A stretch of 64,000 bases of DNA from JBLMZW01 sp050259035 (GTDB taxonomy: Bacteria > Bacillota > Syntrophomonadia > Syntrophomonadales > DTU052): positions 62,001 to 126,000 of the forward strand of contig JBLMZW010000188.1 in the NCBI GenBank assembly GCA_050259035.1. Direction: 5' to 3'. Positions within the stretch are counted from its first letter, which is position 1; each line of letters starts with the position of its first letter. Shown here piece after piece: positions 46,530 through 55,359 of this stretch. Position numbers and translations under genes: made by a program. A model generated the notes under the pieces. The model was not told the origin of the DNA. It made no database searches and saw only the letters and a list, made by a program, of their open reading frames with translations.

Positions 46530-46754
46530 TTGAAGGTCCTGGTCACTGAACACAGTAAGAAAAGACTCAAGGACTTTAGGCAATCAGGGATAGAAGTGGA
46601 AGATTTAATTCTGTCCAGTTTGAAGATACCAGGTCAGGTCCCAACAGCCACGAGATTTCGCGGATTTGTTGCGCAAAAGGGAAAGGTTTTTGATCTCGTG
46701 GTAAAGGATATAGAAGAGGGTAGACTGGTAATTACCGTTATCGGTAAACCCTGA
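46530..46754 (+). CDS. Small DUF4258/RelE-fold-like protein of unknown function
   Basis: The 74-residue product (from TTG 46530, behind AGGGTGAG) begins KVLVTEHSKKRLKDFRQSGI and ends in a strand pattern LVVKDIEEGRLVITVIGK. The pattern His-x4-Arg-x6-7-Gly-[IV] followed by two or three beta-strands recalls DUF4258/BrnT-type small proteins of the RelE-like fold. I see this only by pattern, with no motif that fixes activity. There is no antitoxin gene beside it; it is co-oriented with rpsO, 75 bases upstream of it. A role linked to ribosomes is guesswork. Confidence 0.5.
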   Translation: MKVLVTEHSKKRLKDFRQSGIEVEDLILSSLKIPGQVPTATRFRGFVAQKGKVFDLVVKDIEEGRLVITVIGKP

Positions 46755-46758
46755 AACC

Positions 46759-46799
46759 CTGGCGAGGGATACCGCAACTCCATCGGTAAGCTTGGCCAG
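46759..46799 (+). promoter_or_regulatory. Candidate S15 leader structure before rpsO
   Basis: CTGGC (46759-46763) pairs with GCCAG (46795-46799), and inside it ACCG (46771-46774) pairs with CGGT (46784-46787). The element lies 15 bases before the rpsO ribosome site. S15 is known to repress its own mRNA through leader structures in several bacteria; that this is such an element is inference. Confidence 0.4.
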
Positions 46800-46829
46800 A
46801 GGCGATTTATTAATAAGGAGGTGAGATAC

Positions 46830-47099
46830 ATGGCTCTCGATCAAGAAAAAAAACAAAACATTATTAAGGATTTTCAGGTGCACGAGAATGATACCGGTTC
46901 TCCCGAGGTGCAAATAGCATTGTTAACTGAGAGAATCAACTACTTAAATGAGCACCTTAAAATTCACGCCAAGGATCACCATTCGAGAAGAGGGCTGCTC
47001 AAGATGGTAGGACAGCGCCGGGCTCTTTTGGACTACTTGAAGGACAAGGACTTCGAACGCTATCGGACCATCGTAACTCGATTAGGCTTGCGCAGGTAA
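46830..47099 (+). CDS. rpsO: 30S ribosomal protein S15
   Basis: S15 binds 16S rRNA early in assembly of the small subunit. The 89-residue product has the family length and the signature DTGSPEVQIALLTERI and HSRRGLLKMVGQRR. ATG 46830 follows AAGGAGGTGA; the in-frame GTG at 46821 lies within that site. A terminator follows at once, then pnp, the usual neighbour. Confidence 0.98.
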   Translation: MALDQEKKQNIIKDFQVHENDTGSPEVQIALLTERINYLNEHLKIHAKDHHSRRGLLKMVGQRRALLDYLKDKDFERYRTIVTRLGLRR

Positions 47100-47127
47100 A
47101 AGAGCGGCTAAACCGCTCTTTACTTTA
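47098..47127 (+). terminator. Hairpin after rpsO
   Basis: AGAGCGG (47101-47107) pairs with CCGCTCT (47113-47119), flanked by AAA and TTTACTTTAT. The T-run is broken, so it may also serve as an mRNA end that protects the message or allows read-through to pnp. Confidence 0.7.
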
Positions 47128-47256
47128 TACTTCAGGACAGTATATCCGTTATTATTTTTATGGCAACACCAGAGGTATGAAGTACTGCCAGGTTTGCGCC
47201 TAGGGGACTAATTATGGCGCGCCTATCTTATATCCTTTAGAAAAGGAGGTATGTGA

Positions 47257-49401
47257 ATGACGCATGTATTCGAGACTGAACTGGGTGGACGACCTTTAAA
47301 GGTAGAAATAGGCAAAGTAGCCAAGCAGGCTAACGGCGCAGCGATGCTTTTTTATGGAGATACCGTTGTTCTGGTAACAGCAACCACCTCAAAAGAGCCG
47401 CGTGAAGGGATAGATTTTTTCCCACTTACAGTGGATTATGAAGAACGGTTATATGCTGTTGGCAGAATCCCTGGAGGTTTTATCAAACGCGAAGGCAGAC
47501 CGACAGAAGCTGCAATTCTTTCTTCCCGGCTGATTGACCGTCCGATTAGACCGTTGTTTCCCAAGGGCTATCGCAACGATGTACACATAGTAGCTACGGT
47601 CATGTCCGTTGATCAGAATAACCCACCGGAAACAACTGCAATAATCGGAGCTTCTATTGCTCTTGGGATTTCGAACATTCCGTTCCGAAATCCTTTGGCA
47701 GCCGTAATAGTGGGATTAGTTGATGGTCAATTCATTATCAATCCCAATGTTGAACAGGCCCAAAAGAGTGATATGCACCTGGCTGTAGCTGGAACCAAAG
47801 ACGCGATTATGATGGTGGAAGCAGGGTCCAAAGAAATCCCTGAAAAGCAAATGCTTGATGCTATTTTCTTTGCCCATGAAGAGATTAAAAGGATTGTTGA
47901 TTTTCAGGAGAAAATAATCGCCGAGATAGGTGTAGAAAAGAAGGAAGTTAAACTCTTTGAGCCCAATCCGGAGATGCTAGCCTTAATAACCGATTATGCC
48001 AAGGCAAAATACGAAGAGGCACTACAGTGTCCCGATAAGCTTGTAAGGGAAGCCCAGACGGAACAGGTTACAGCCGAAGCCCGCGCTTATTTCGAGGAGG
48101 AATACCCCGATAAAGGTAAAGAGGTAGCGGCTATCCTGGAGAAGATCGAAAAAGCTATCGTTAGAAGGATGATTCTTGAAGAAGGCAAACGGGTTGACGG
48201 CCGGGCATTAGACGAAATTAGACCCATAACTTGTGAAGTTGGGGTTTTGCCCAGAACCCATGGTTCGGGCCTGTTTACTCGGGGGCAGACTCAGGTACTT
48301 TCCATCACCACATTGGGTGCAATGAGTGAGGAACAGATCCTGGATGGTTTGGGTGCAGTTTCTTCCAAACGGTATCTGCATCACTATAACTTCCCACCTT
48401 ACAGTGTAGGCGAGACCAGGCCAATGAGAGGACCGGGCCGCAGGGAAATAGGGCATGGGGCTTTGGCAGAACGTGCTCTCGCATATATGATTCCATCTGA
48501 CGAAGAGTTTCCCTATACCATCAGAGTTGTCTCTGAGGTACTTGAGTCCAATGGTTCAACTTCCATGGGAAGCGTATGCGGCAGTACTTTATCACTGATG
48601 AATGCGGGTGTTCCTATTAAGGCACCGGTATCAGGGATAGCTATGGGTCTGGTAAAAGAAGGTGAACAGTTCGCTATATTAAGCGATATTCAAGGTATTG
48701 AAGATGCTCTGGGAGATATGGATTTTAAGGTGGCTGGAACGGAAAAAGGAATTACCGCTCTGCAAATGGACATTAAGATTGCCGGTGTAACTAGAGAGAT
48801 TCTTGAGAAGGCTCTGGCTCAAGCCCGGGAAGGGCGAATGTTCATAAGGGGCATAATGCTCCAAACTATCAGCCAGCCTAGTAGTGAAATGTCTCCTTTC
48901 GCACCACGCATGATCAAAATGATGATTAACCCTGACAAGATAAGGGATGTAATCGGCCCGGGCGGCAAGATTATTCACAAGATTGTCGATGAAACCGGGG
49001 CTAAAATTGATATTGAGGACGATGGCTCGCTGTTTATCATGGCGGTTGATCAGGATTCAGCTGAAAAGGCAAGGCATTTGGTTGATTGCATAGTTAAGGA
49101 AGTTGAGGTCGGAAAGACCTACGTTGGTAAAGTAACCAGAATAATGGACTTTGGAGCTTTTGTTGAGTTTATTCCGGGTGTACTGGGAATGTCGGGCAAA
49201 GAAGGTTTAGTTCATATTTCCCAGCTTGCTGAAACCCGTACAGCCAAAGTAAGGGACGTGGTAGACGTTGGGGACGAGATTTTGGTAAAAGTCACTGAGA
49301 TTGATGCTCAGGGCCGAATCAATCTATCACGCAAAGAGGCTTTAAGGCAAGTTCAAAAACCATCTGCTAATGCGACAGGAGAAGTTAAAAATCTCGATTA
49401 A
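47257..49401 (+). CDS. pnp: Polyribonucleotide nucleotidyltransferase (PNPase)
   Basis: PNPase is the phosphorolytic 3'-5' exoribonuclease of the degradosome. The 714 residues contain the first RNase PH domain (1-145), a helical domain, the second RNase PH domain (about 310-545), a KH domain with GPGGKIIHKI near 568-577, and an S1 domain (about 625-695). All parts appear intact. ATG 47257 follows AAAAGGAGG. The 157-base gap after rpsO may hold the 5' region often used for self-control of pnp, but I recognise no defined structure. Confidence 0.98.
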   Translation: MTHVFETELGGRPLKVEIGKVAKQANGAAMLFYGDTVVLVTATTSKEPREGIDFFPLTVDYEERLYAVGRIPGGFIKREGRPTEAAILSSRLIDRPIRPLFPKGYRNDVHIVATVMSVDQNNPPETTAIIGASIALGISNIPFRNPLAAVIVGLVDGQFIINPNVEQAQKSDMHLAVAGTKDAIMMVEAGSKEIPEKQMLDAIFFAHEEIKRIVDFQEKIIAEIGVEKKEVKLFEPNPEMLALITDYAKAKYEEALQCPDKLVREAQTEQVTAEARAYFEEEYPDKGKEVAAILEKIEKAIVRRMILEEGKRVDGRALDEIRPITCEVGVLPRTHGSGLFTRGQTQVLSITTLGAMSEEQILDGLGAVSSKRYLHHYNFPPYSVGETRPMRGPGRREIGHGALAERALAYMIPSDEEFPYTIRVVSEVLESNGSTSMGSVCGSTLSLMNAGVPIKAPVSGIAMGLVKEGEQFAILSDIQGIEDALGDMDFKVAGTEKGITALQMDIKIAGVTREILEKALAQAREGRMFIRGIMLQTISQPSSEMSPFAPRMIKMMINPDKIRDVIGPGGKIIHKIVDETGAKIDIEDDGSLFIMAVDQDSAEKARHLVDCIVKEVEVGKTYVGKVTRIMDFGAFVEFIPGVLGMSGKEGLVHISQLAETRTAKVRDVVDVGDEILVKVTEIDAQGRINLSRKEALRQVQKPSANATGEVKNLD

Positions 49402-49436
49402 CTATAACTTAAATAGTACAATTCAATAATTTAAAG

Positions 49437-49460
49437 AAACCGAGTCTCTCGGTTTTTTTA
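49437..49460 (+). terminator. Intrinsic terminator after pnp
   Basis: AACCGAG (49438-49444) pairs with CTCGGTT (49448-49454), followed by a run of T residues. Confidence 0.85.
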
Positions 49461-49480
49461 ATGCCTTGTAGAATACCGAG

Positions 49481-49524
49481 TCTCACCCCTGAATACTAAT
49501 TTAACAAAATTGCCGGGGGTGAGA
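49481..49524. other. Inverted repeat before the vanW-like gene
   Basis: TCTCACCCC (49481-49489) is exactly repeated in reverse complement as GGGGTGAGA (49516-49524) with 26 bases between. The following TTTAGTGTTTT could make it a weak second terminator; an operator site is another possibility. Confidence 0.5.
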
Positions 49525-49559
49525 TTTAGTGTTTTAGGAACCGATTATTTAAACTTACC

Positions 49560-50369
49560 TTGAAAAAGAAAACCATCTTTATTACATGCTTCTTTGTATT
49601 ATCTATCTTTTATGCCACATGGTTGGATCGCATAGAACGTAAACTCCACGGGGTTAAGCCAGGAGTTACCCTGGAAGGTGTTCAACTTGCCGGTTATCTT
49701 CCCAAAGAGGTGGAACAGGTCGTAGATGAGATGGTTATTAGGTATCGCCAGACACCAGCTAATCCTTATCTCGAACGGGAAACCGGAATAATCGTAAAAG
49801 AAAGATACGGAACAGAAATTGATAGTGAAAAAACTGTTGAAAACCTATTTAATGCCGATCCCGGAGCCAAACTGCGACTGGTAAGAGTTGGTATACCAGC
49901 AAAACACCGGGCGGCTGAACTACAGGGTCTACATAGAACCATGGGTAGTTTTCATACCTGGTTTTATGGCTCCTGGGAAAGGCACCAAAATATTGTAATG
50001 GCCATTGGCAGTATAAACAATCACGTGCTCTGGCCCGATGAGACATTCTCATTCAATCAAGTGGTAGGACCTAGGACGCCGGAACGAGGCTATCGTTTAG
50101 CCCCGGTTCTGGGAGGTGACGGACTGGGGTTTGGTGGAGGAATATGTCAGGTATCAACAACCATATATAACGCTGCTCTAGAGGCTGGGTTGGAAGTTAC
50201 CGAACGTAGTCCTCACAGCAGCAGGGTGCCTTATATTGCTGCCGGTAAGGACGCTGCCGTCGTTTACGGGGCACAAGATTTAAAATTCAAGAACAATTAT
50301 AGGTTCCCAGTTATTATTTCATGCTCGATAAACCGAGGCAAAATAACGGCAGAGATAATGGGAAAGTGA
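49560..50369 (+). CDS. VanW family protein
   Basis: The 269-residue product has an N-terminal membrane anchor or signal (about 1-20) and a VanW-like domain in the C-terminal part, with NHVLWPDETFSFN, GGGICQVSTTIYNAAL and ERSPHSSRVPYI. The family occurs in cell-envelope and glycopeptide resistance contexts, but its chemistry is not established. The start is TTG 49560, with no strong ribosome site. It overlaps the following deacetylase gene by 4 bases. Confidence 0.88.
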   Translation: MKKKTIFITCFFVLSIFYATWLDRIERKLHGVKPGVTLEGVQLAGYLPKEVEQVVDEMVIRYRQTPANPYLERETGIIVKERYGTEIDSEKTVENLFNADPGAKLRLVRVGIPAKHRAAELQGLHRTMGSFHTWFYGSWERHQNIVMAIGSINNHVLWPDETFSFNQVVGPRTPERGYRLAPVLGGDGLGFGGGICQVSTTIYNAALEAGLEVTERSPHSSRVPYIAAGKDAAVVYGAQDLKFKNNYRFPVIISCSINRGKITAEIMGK

Positions 50370-51124
50370 AGGTGTTGGCTTTGCGTATTGTGTATCTTCC
50401 AAAACGAACGTTCATCAATCTAGGAATTGGAGCGCTAATACTAATAACGGCCTTTATTACGATAATCGCCGTAAGAAACTACCTGCCATGGACAGTCTCC
50501 CGAGTGGGTTCACCTTATTATCAGGGCTGTTCCGATCAAAAGATTATTGCGTTTACCTTTAATGTTGACTGGGGAGAAGAATACCTTCCTAAAGTGCTTG
50601 AGATTTTAAAAGATGAAAACATAAAAGCAACGTTTTTTATTACCGGGCGCTGGGCAGAGAAACATCCCGACCTGGTCAAAAGCATTGCCCAAAATGGCAA
50701 TGAAATAGGAAATCATGGCTTAAAACACCAACACCTAAAAGATCTCTCCCAGGAACAATTAGTAAACGAAATAAAAGGGGGAGAGCAAGTGCTGCAAGGG
50801 ATAACCGGAAAACGGCCTCGTCTATTTGCCCCCGCCTTCGGTGAGTACAATTCAGTTATCGGAGAAGTTGCCGCCAGTGCTGATTGTGACATTATTATGT
50901 GGAGTTTGGATACTATTGATTGGCAAAATCCTGATGTAAATACTATTATAAGCCGTGTTGTCCCCCGTATCCATAACGACGCCATTATTCTGATGCATCC
51001 TACCGATCCTACCGTTAAAGCTTTACCTGAAATGATAAAACAACTAAAAAGTGAGGGTTATAAATTTTCTACAGTGTCGAAGATAATAAAACCGTCTCCT
51101 ATAAACAAAAAGACAGCTCGCTAG
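50366..51124 (+). CDS. Polysaccharide deacetylase (YlxY/PdaB-like)
   Basis: The 252-residue product has a membrane anchor (about 17-37) and a carbohydrate esterase family 4 domain. Motif 1 appears as FNVDWGEEY, motif 2 as NHGLKHQHLKDL, and the late motif as ILMHPTDPT. In the first motif Asn-Val-Asp stands where catalytic Asp-Asp is usual, so activity is uncertain. It corresponds in place to ylxY, which follows pnp in Bacillus. The start is not certain: GTG 50366 and GTG 50372 are both possible. Confidence 0.85.
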   Translation: MKVLALRIVYLPKRTFINLGIGALILITAFITIIAVRNYLPWTVSRVGSPYYQGCSDQKIIAFTFNVDWGEEYLPKVLEILKDENIKATFFITGRWAEKHPDLVKSIAQNGNEIGNHGLKHQHLKDLSQEQLVNEIKGGEQVLQGITGKRPRLFAPAFGEYNSVIGEVAASADCDIIMWSLDTIDWQNPDVNTIISRVVPRIHNDAIILMHPTDPTVKALPEMIKQLKSEGYKFSTVSKIIKPSPINKKTAR

Positions 51125-51137
51125 TCGGGAGTATGCA

Positions 51138-52247
51138 ATGAAGAAGTATTTATTAAAAATGATACTATTTTTAACGGTGTTGGCCGGCGTTATCAATGGA
51201 GGAGGCCAGGCGTGGGCGAAACCAGAGGTCGCGGCTAAAGCCTATGTATTAGTAGATAACAACACCGGTCAGGTTTTGGCCTGCCGTAATGCGAGAGAAA
51301 GAATGTATCCGGCCAGCACCACCAAGATAATGACAGGGTTGTTAGCTTTAGAGTATCTTGACCCTGATTTAAAAGCCACAGTGAGTCGAAAGGCTGATCA
51401 CACTCCGGGAACAGCCATTGGGCTCAAGGAAGGGCAAGAGGTTCGGGTTAGAGACCTCGTTAATGCCTGTTTAATGTCATCAGCAAATGATGCCAGCGTC
51501 GTTTTAGCTGAAAAAGTTGGCGGCAGTGAACAGGTATTTTCTTATCTCATGAACAAAAAAGCATTGATTTTAGGAGCTGACTCGACCCAATTTGTAAACA
51601 GTAATGGCTTGACATCACGCAACCATTATACTACGTGTTATGATATGTACCTTATTACTCGATATGCAATGAGTAATAATTCATTCGCCAGCATAACCGG
51701 GAAAAAAACTGAGACAATAGGCCATCCTTCATATCCCCAGGGGTTAGTAATAAATAATACCAATAGACTGCTCCAATACTATAATGGGGCTTGTGGAGTA
51801 AAAACAGGTACTACCAACGCAGCCGGTAATTGTTTGGTGGCTATGGCTTCACGTGGCAAGAAATCGCTTATAAGTGTGGTCTTAAAAGCCGGAGATCGTT
51901 ATGCTGCCTCAGAAACCTTGCTCAACTACGGTTTCAATATGTCCAGAAAGAGAGTAGTATGTCACAGCCAAGTATTTAAAATTTTAAGGGTAAAAGAAGG
52001 GGAACGGCTGAAAGTTTCTGTCTATCCGGATCGCAATATATGGCTATGGGTAGGTAAGAATGACGAATGTTTAGTGGAAAAAAAGGTCAGATTAAAATAC
52101 TTCCCTGAAGCTCCCATAGAAAAGGGAGACAAATTGGGAAATATAGAGGTATATTATAATGGTGAACTCGTAGAAACAGCTGGAATAAAGAGTAAAGATG
52201 AAATAGCCAGGGAATCAAAAGGCATCTGGAGGCTAATTTGGAGGTAA
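51138..52247 (+). CDS. D-alanyl-D-alanine carboxypeptidase (DacF/PBP5 type)
   Basis: This exported penicillin-binding protein trims D-Ala from peptidoglycan stem peptides. The 369 residues begin with a signal peptide (cleavage near residue 27, QAWAK) and have the three active-site motifs STTK near 60-63, SAND near 118-121 and KTGT near 217-220, then a C-terminal beta domain. ATG 51138 lies 13 bases after the deacetylase gene. DacF in Bacillus is spore-related; which paralog this is cannot be told. Confidence 0.93.
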   Translation: MKKYLLKMILFLTVLAGVINGGGQAWAKPEVAAKAYVLVDNNTGQVLACRNARERMYPASTTKIMTGLLALEYLDPDLKATVSRKADHTPGTAIGLKEGQEVRVRDLVNACLMSSANDASVVLAEKVGGSEQVFSYLMNKKALILGADSTQFVNSNGLTSRNHYTTCYDMYLITRYAMSNNSFASITGKKTETIGHPSYPQGLVINNTNRLLQYYNGACGVKTGTTNAAGNCLVAMASRGKKSLISVVLKAGDRYAASETLLNYGFNMSRKRVVCHSQVFKILRVKEGERLKVSVYPDRNIWLWVGKNDECLVEKKVRLKYFPEAPIEKGDKLGNIEVYYNGELVETAGIKSKDEIARESKGIWRLIWR

Positions 52248-52251
52248 TGTA

Positions 52252-53517
52252 ATGGTTATAACCAGACAACTGTCCAACGGAGCGACTGTATTAGTTGAAG
52301 AAATTCCATACGTACATTCTGCAGCGGTTGGGGTATTTGTCAAAGTAGGTTCTCGACAGGAAGATGCTGAGAACAATGGAATATCCCACTTTATAGAACA
52401 CATGCTTTTTAAGGGGACAAGAACCAGAAGTGCTCGCGATATAGCCGAAGTATTTGAGGAAATGGGCGGACAGTTGAATGCTTATACCTCAAAAGAATCT
52501 ACTTGTTTCTATGCCCGAGTGCTGGATGAGAATATTTATCAAGCCATGGATATTCTTTTTGACATGTTATTTAACTCAATGTTGAACGAAAAAGACCTTG
52601 ACGTTGAACGGGGTGTCATTATCGAAGAAATCAATATGTACGAAGACAGTCCCGATGAATTAGTGCATGATGTGTTTATTCAGACGGTACTATCCAGCCA
52701 GCCGCTGGGGAGACCTATCCTGGGATACAGTAAAATAATTGAATCGATGGATAGGGAAACGATAATGAATTACTATCGTCAGTATTATAACCCTTCCAAT
52801 ATGATTATTGCGGTGGCAGGCAATGTAAACGAAGAAGAAGTAATAAAGAGGATTGAAGGGTATAAAGGCTATGATCCTGATGCTTGTACTTCTTTAATTC
52901 ACGATTCTGCAAACATGGGGCAGGGATTGAAGTTGTTAAATAAAAAGACTGAGCAGGTACAAATCTGTCTCGGTGTTCCAGGAATATCTTACCTGGATGA
53001 TAACCGCCATGTTCAGACTGTGATGAACAGTATACTGGGCGGTGGGATGAGTTCTCGGCTTTTTCAAAAGATTCGTGAAGAAAAGGGGTTGGCCTACTCA
53101 GTATATTCGTATCCATCCACTTATCGTGATGTTGGCACCTATACTATATACGTAGGAACCGGTCCAACCAGGGTGCGTGAATTTTTTGCTACGTTAAAAG
53201 ACGAGTTGACTCGATTCATTGATGATGGTGTCAGCATGGATGAAGTATCCCGAACCCAAAAACAGATTAAGGCTAGTATTTACCTTGGATTGGAAAGTAT
53301 AATGACCCGGATGAATAGAATGGGAAAATCACAGTTGATGTATGGCCGGGTTATTGATGTGGAAGAGGTCATAGAAAAAATCTTTAAACTTACCCCTGAT
53401 ATGGTACAGAATTTTGCTCAAAGAATATTAGCCGGGGGGAATTTCAGCCTGGCGAGTATAGGCGAAGCTGATGCACTGAAGATCGTGGAGGAGGAGTTTA
53501 ATCGATGGACTCTATAA
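52252..53517 (+). CDS. M16 family zinc peptidase (MlpA/YmxG-like)
   Basis: The 421-residue product is an insulinase/processing-peptidase type M16 protease with the inverted zinc motif HFIEH near 44-48 and the second Glu in ERGVIIEEI near 120. The later R-rich domain contains GGGMSSRLFQKIREEKGLAYS. It corresponds to Bacillus mlpA (ymxG), which also follows pnp and ylxY. ATG 52252 follows GGAGG. It overlaps dut by 13 bases. Confidence 0.93.
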   Translation: MVITRQLSNGATVLVEEIPYVHSAAVGVFVKVGSRQEDAENNGISHFIEHMLFKGTRTRSARDIAEVFEEMGGQLNAYTSKESTCFYARVLDENIYQAMDILFDMLFNSMLNEKDLDVERGVIIEEINMYEDSPDELVHDVFIQTVLSSQPLGRPILGYSKIIESMDRETIMNYYRQYYNPSNMIIAVAGNVNEEEVIKRIEGYKGYDPDACTSLIHDSANMGQGLKLLNKKTEQVQICLGVPGISYLDDNRHVQTVMNSILGGGMSSRLFQKIREEKGLAYSVYSYPSTYRDVGTYTIYVGTGPTRVREFFATLKDELTRFIDDGVSMDEVSRTQKQIKASIYLGLESIMTRMNRMGKSQLMYGRVIDVEEVIEKIFKLTPDMVQNFAQRILAGGNFSLASIGEADALKIVEEEFNRWTL

Positions 53518-53951
53518 GAATTAATCTCCAGAGGCTCCCGCACCATGATGGCCTGCCGGTACCGTCATATATGACTACTGGATCATCGGGAGTAGATATT
53601 TATTCTGCTAACCAGGATCCGATAGTGATAGCCCCGGGTAAAGCAGTTCTTATCCCAACCGGTTTTGCATTATCTATACCACCGGGCTTCGAGGCCCAGA
53701 TTAGACCTCGAAGCGGCCTGGCATTGAAACATAACCTTACACTCCTTAACACACCGGGTACCATAGATTCAGATTATCGAGGAGAAATAAAAGTCCTGGT
53801 GATAAATCTCGGGGACAAAGAGTATATTGTTAAACGAGGAGAACGTATTGCCCAGATGGTATTTGCCAGAATAGAACGAGTGGTTTTTAGTGAAGAGAAT
53901 GCCCTGGATGAAACCAGGCGAGGGGCAGGCGGGTTCGGACACACCGGATAA
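53505..53951 (+). CDS. dut: dUTP diphosphatase
   Basis: Dut hydrolyses dUTP to dUMP and keeps uracil out of DNA. The 148-residue product has the five trimeric dUTPase motifs, including PRSGLALKH, GTIDSDYRGE, RIAQMVFA and the C-terminal GAGGFGHTG. It starts at ATG 53505 within the end of the M16 gene, so translation is probably coupled. In Bacillus this cluster has no dut, so it is an insertion relative to that order. Confidence 0.97.
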   Translation: MDSIRINLQRLPHHDGLPVPSYMTTGSSGVDIYSANQDPIVIAPGKAVLIPTGFALSIPPGFEAQIRPRSGLALKHNLTLLNTPGTIDSDYRGEIKVLVINLGDKEYIVKRGERIAQMVFARIERVVFSEENALDETRRGAGGFGHTG

Positions 53952-53964
53952 AGGGGGAAGAAAG

Positions 53965-54234
53965 GTGTTCCTGAGCGAACTTGTAGGTAAGGAAATTATT
54001 AATATTAATGACGGGATGAAGTTAGGAGTGGTAGGGGATTCCGATGTAGTTATTAATCAGGAAACTGGAGAAATAGAATCGATTATTTTACCTGGCCGAT
54101 CAAATTTCATTAATGTATGGGTAGAAAGACAGAAGATGGTCGTCCCATGGGGATCAATTAAGAAGGTTGGCCGGGAGGTAATTGTAGTTGACCTGGATCA
54201 AACCAACCTGAGATTAAGGGGATATAGTTACTAA
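53965..54234 (+). CDS. ymxH: YlmC/YmxH family PRC-barrel protein
   Basis: The 89-residue product is a PRC-barrel protein of the YlmC/YmxH sporulation family (LSELVGKEIININDGMKLG near the start, VPWGSIKKVGREVIVVDL). The function is not known. GTG 53965, behind AAGGGGGAAG, was chosen; the frame extends into dut without a ribosome site. In Bacillus ymxH likewise lies between mlpA and the dipicolinate synthase genes. A strong terminator follows. Confidence 0.88.
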   Translation: MFLSELVGKEIININDGMKLGVVGDSDVVINQETGEIESIILPGRSNFINVWVERQKMVVPWGSIKKVGREVIVVDLDQTNLRLRGYSY

Positions 54235-54250
54235 AGAAGTCATTCTATGA

Positions 54251-54280
54251 CCCCACCTATTAAGGTGGGGTTTATGTATT
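54251..54280 (+). terminator. Intrinsic terminator after ymxH
   Basis: CCCCACCT (54251-54258) pairs exactly with AGGTGGGG (54263-54270) around ATTA, followed by a T-rich stretch. Confidence 0.8.
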
Positions 54281-54362
54281 TTAGGACCGTATACCCGGGT
54301 TTACTTGACGGAGAGGAAGAAATGTACGAGACTATTTTAAAAAGGATCTTGGAGGACTTGGT

Positions 54363-55163
54363 ATGGCGGAAACAATCGGAGTTTTGGTAACGGGTATACT
54401 TGGTAAAATGGGAATTGAGACGGCCCGGGCCATAAAAAATAGCAGCGGAATGATGCTTATTGGCGGTGTTGATGTTCGTTCTCAAGGACAATTATTATCA
54501 TCGATAACTGGAGATGATTCCGATAAACAAATAATAGAAGATAATCTAGATACAAGCCTGGAAACGAAAAAACCCGATGTAGTTGTAGATTTTACAAATC
54601 CTCAAGCCGTATTCAGTAATGCCAGGACAACCTTGCGTCATGGGTTACACTGCGTAATCGGGGCAACCGGCCTATCAGACAAGGAACTGGGTATTCTGGA
54701 AGAACTTGCTTTAAAAAACCAGGTTGGAGTTGCTGTTATTCCCAACTTTGCCATTGGGGCAGTCGTAATGATGAAATTGGCTCAGGAGGCAGCTCGTTAT
54801 TTGAGCGATGTTGAGATTATAGAACTCCACCACGATGGAAAAATAGATGCTCCGTCAGGAACAGCCATTAAAACCGCAGAGATGATTCATCAGATTAGGG
54901 AAGAAACTAACCCTGGTGTCAAAAGTGAATATGAACAATACCCTGGGGCTCGAGGCAGCAAAATTAATAACATAAGAGTGCATAGTGTAAGATTACCAGG
55001 ATTAGTAGCTCACCAGGAAGTATTATTCGGAGGAACAGGACAAACTCTGACAATTCGTCATGACGCATTTAACCGTGAATGCTTTATGCCGGGAGTGATT
55101 CTGACCATAAGAAAGATTGTTACTATTCAAGGTTTAATATATGGATTAGAAAACCTGATATAA
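54363..55163 (+). CDS. dapB: 4-hydroxy-tetrahydrodipicolinate reductase
   Basis: DapB reduces HTPA to tetrahydrodipicolinate in lysine and diaminopimelate synthesis. The 266 residues have the NAD(P)-binding start GILGKMG, GATGLSD, and the catalytic/substrate motif ELHHDGKIDAPSGTA near 157-171. ATG 54363 follows CTTGGAGG. It is grouped with asd and dapA but separated from dpaA by two hairpins. Confidence 0.97.
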   Translation: MAETIGVLVTGILGKMGIETARAIKNSSGMMLIGGVDVRSQGQLLSSITGDDSDKQIIEDNLDTSLETKKPDVVVDFTNPQAVFSNARTTLRHGLHCVIGATGLSDKELGILEELALKNQVGVAVIPNFAIGAVVMMKLAQEAARYLSDVEIIELHHDGKIDAPSGTAIKTAEMIHQIREETNPGVKSEYEQYPGARGSKINNIRVHSVRLPGLVAHQEVLFGGTGQTLTIRHDAFNRECFMPGVILTIRKIVTIQGLIYGLENLI

Positions 55164-55229
55164 TTGGTTCCTTAAGGTTGGCATAGGATTTCAAAGGATG
55201 CCTTACTTGGTTCGCAAAAAGAACTTATT

Positions 55230-55288
55230 GGGATTATCCTCTATTTGGGGGTTAATCCCTTACTTTTTGTCTACCCAATTCGTTGGGT
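55230..55288 (+). terminator. Two hairpins between dapB and dpaA
   Basis: GGGATTA (55230-55236) pairs with TAATCCC (55253-55259), followed by TTACTTTTTG. Next, ACCCAA (55273-55278) pairs with TTGGGT (55283-55288) around a stable TTCG loop. Together they probably end dapB transcription and separate it from dpaA-dpaB. Confidence 0.6.
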
Positions 55289-55359
55289 TCACCTTTTCGA
55301 ATAGGATTACGTATATTGTTGTTAGTTTAGTATTCGTAGTTGACAAAGGAGGCTTACCC

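Noticed and set aside
55198..55359. N-terminal hydrophobic extension of DpaA.
   Set aside because: It is translated from two hairpins and lacks a ribosome site, while TTG 55360 has a perfect one.
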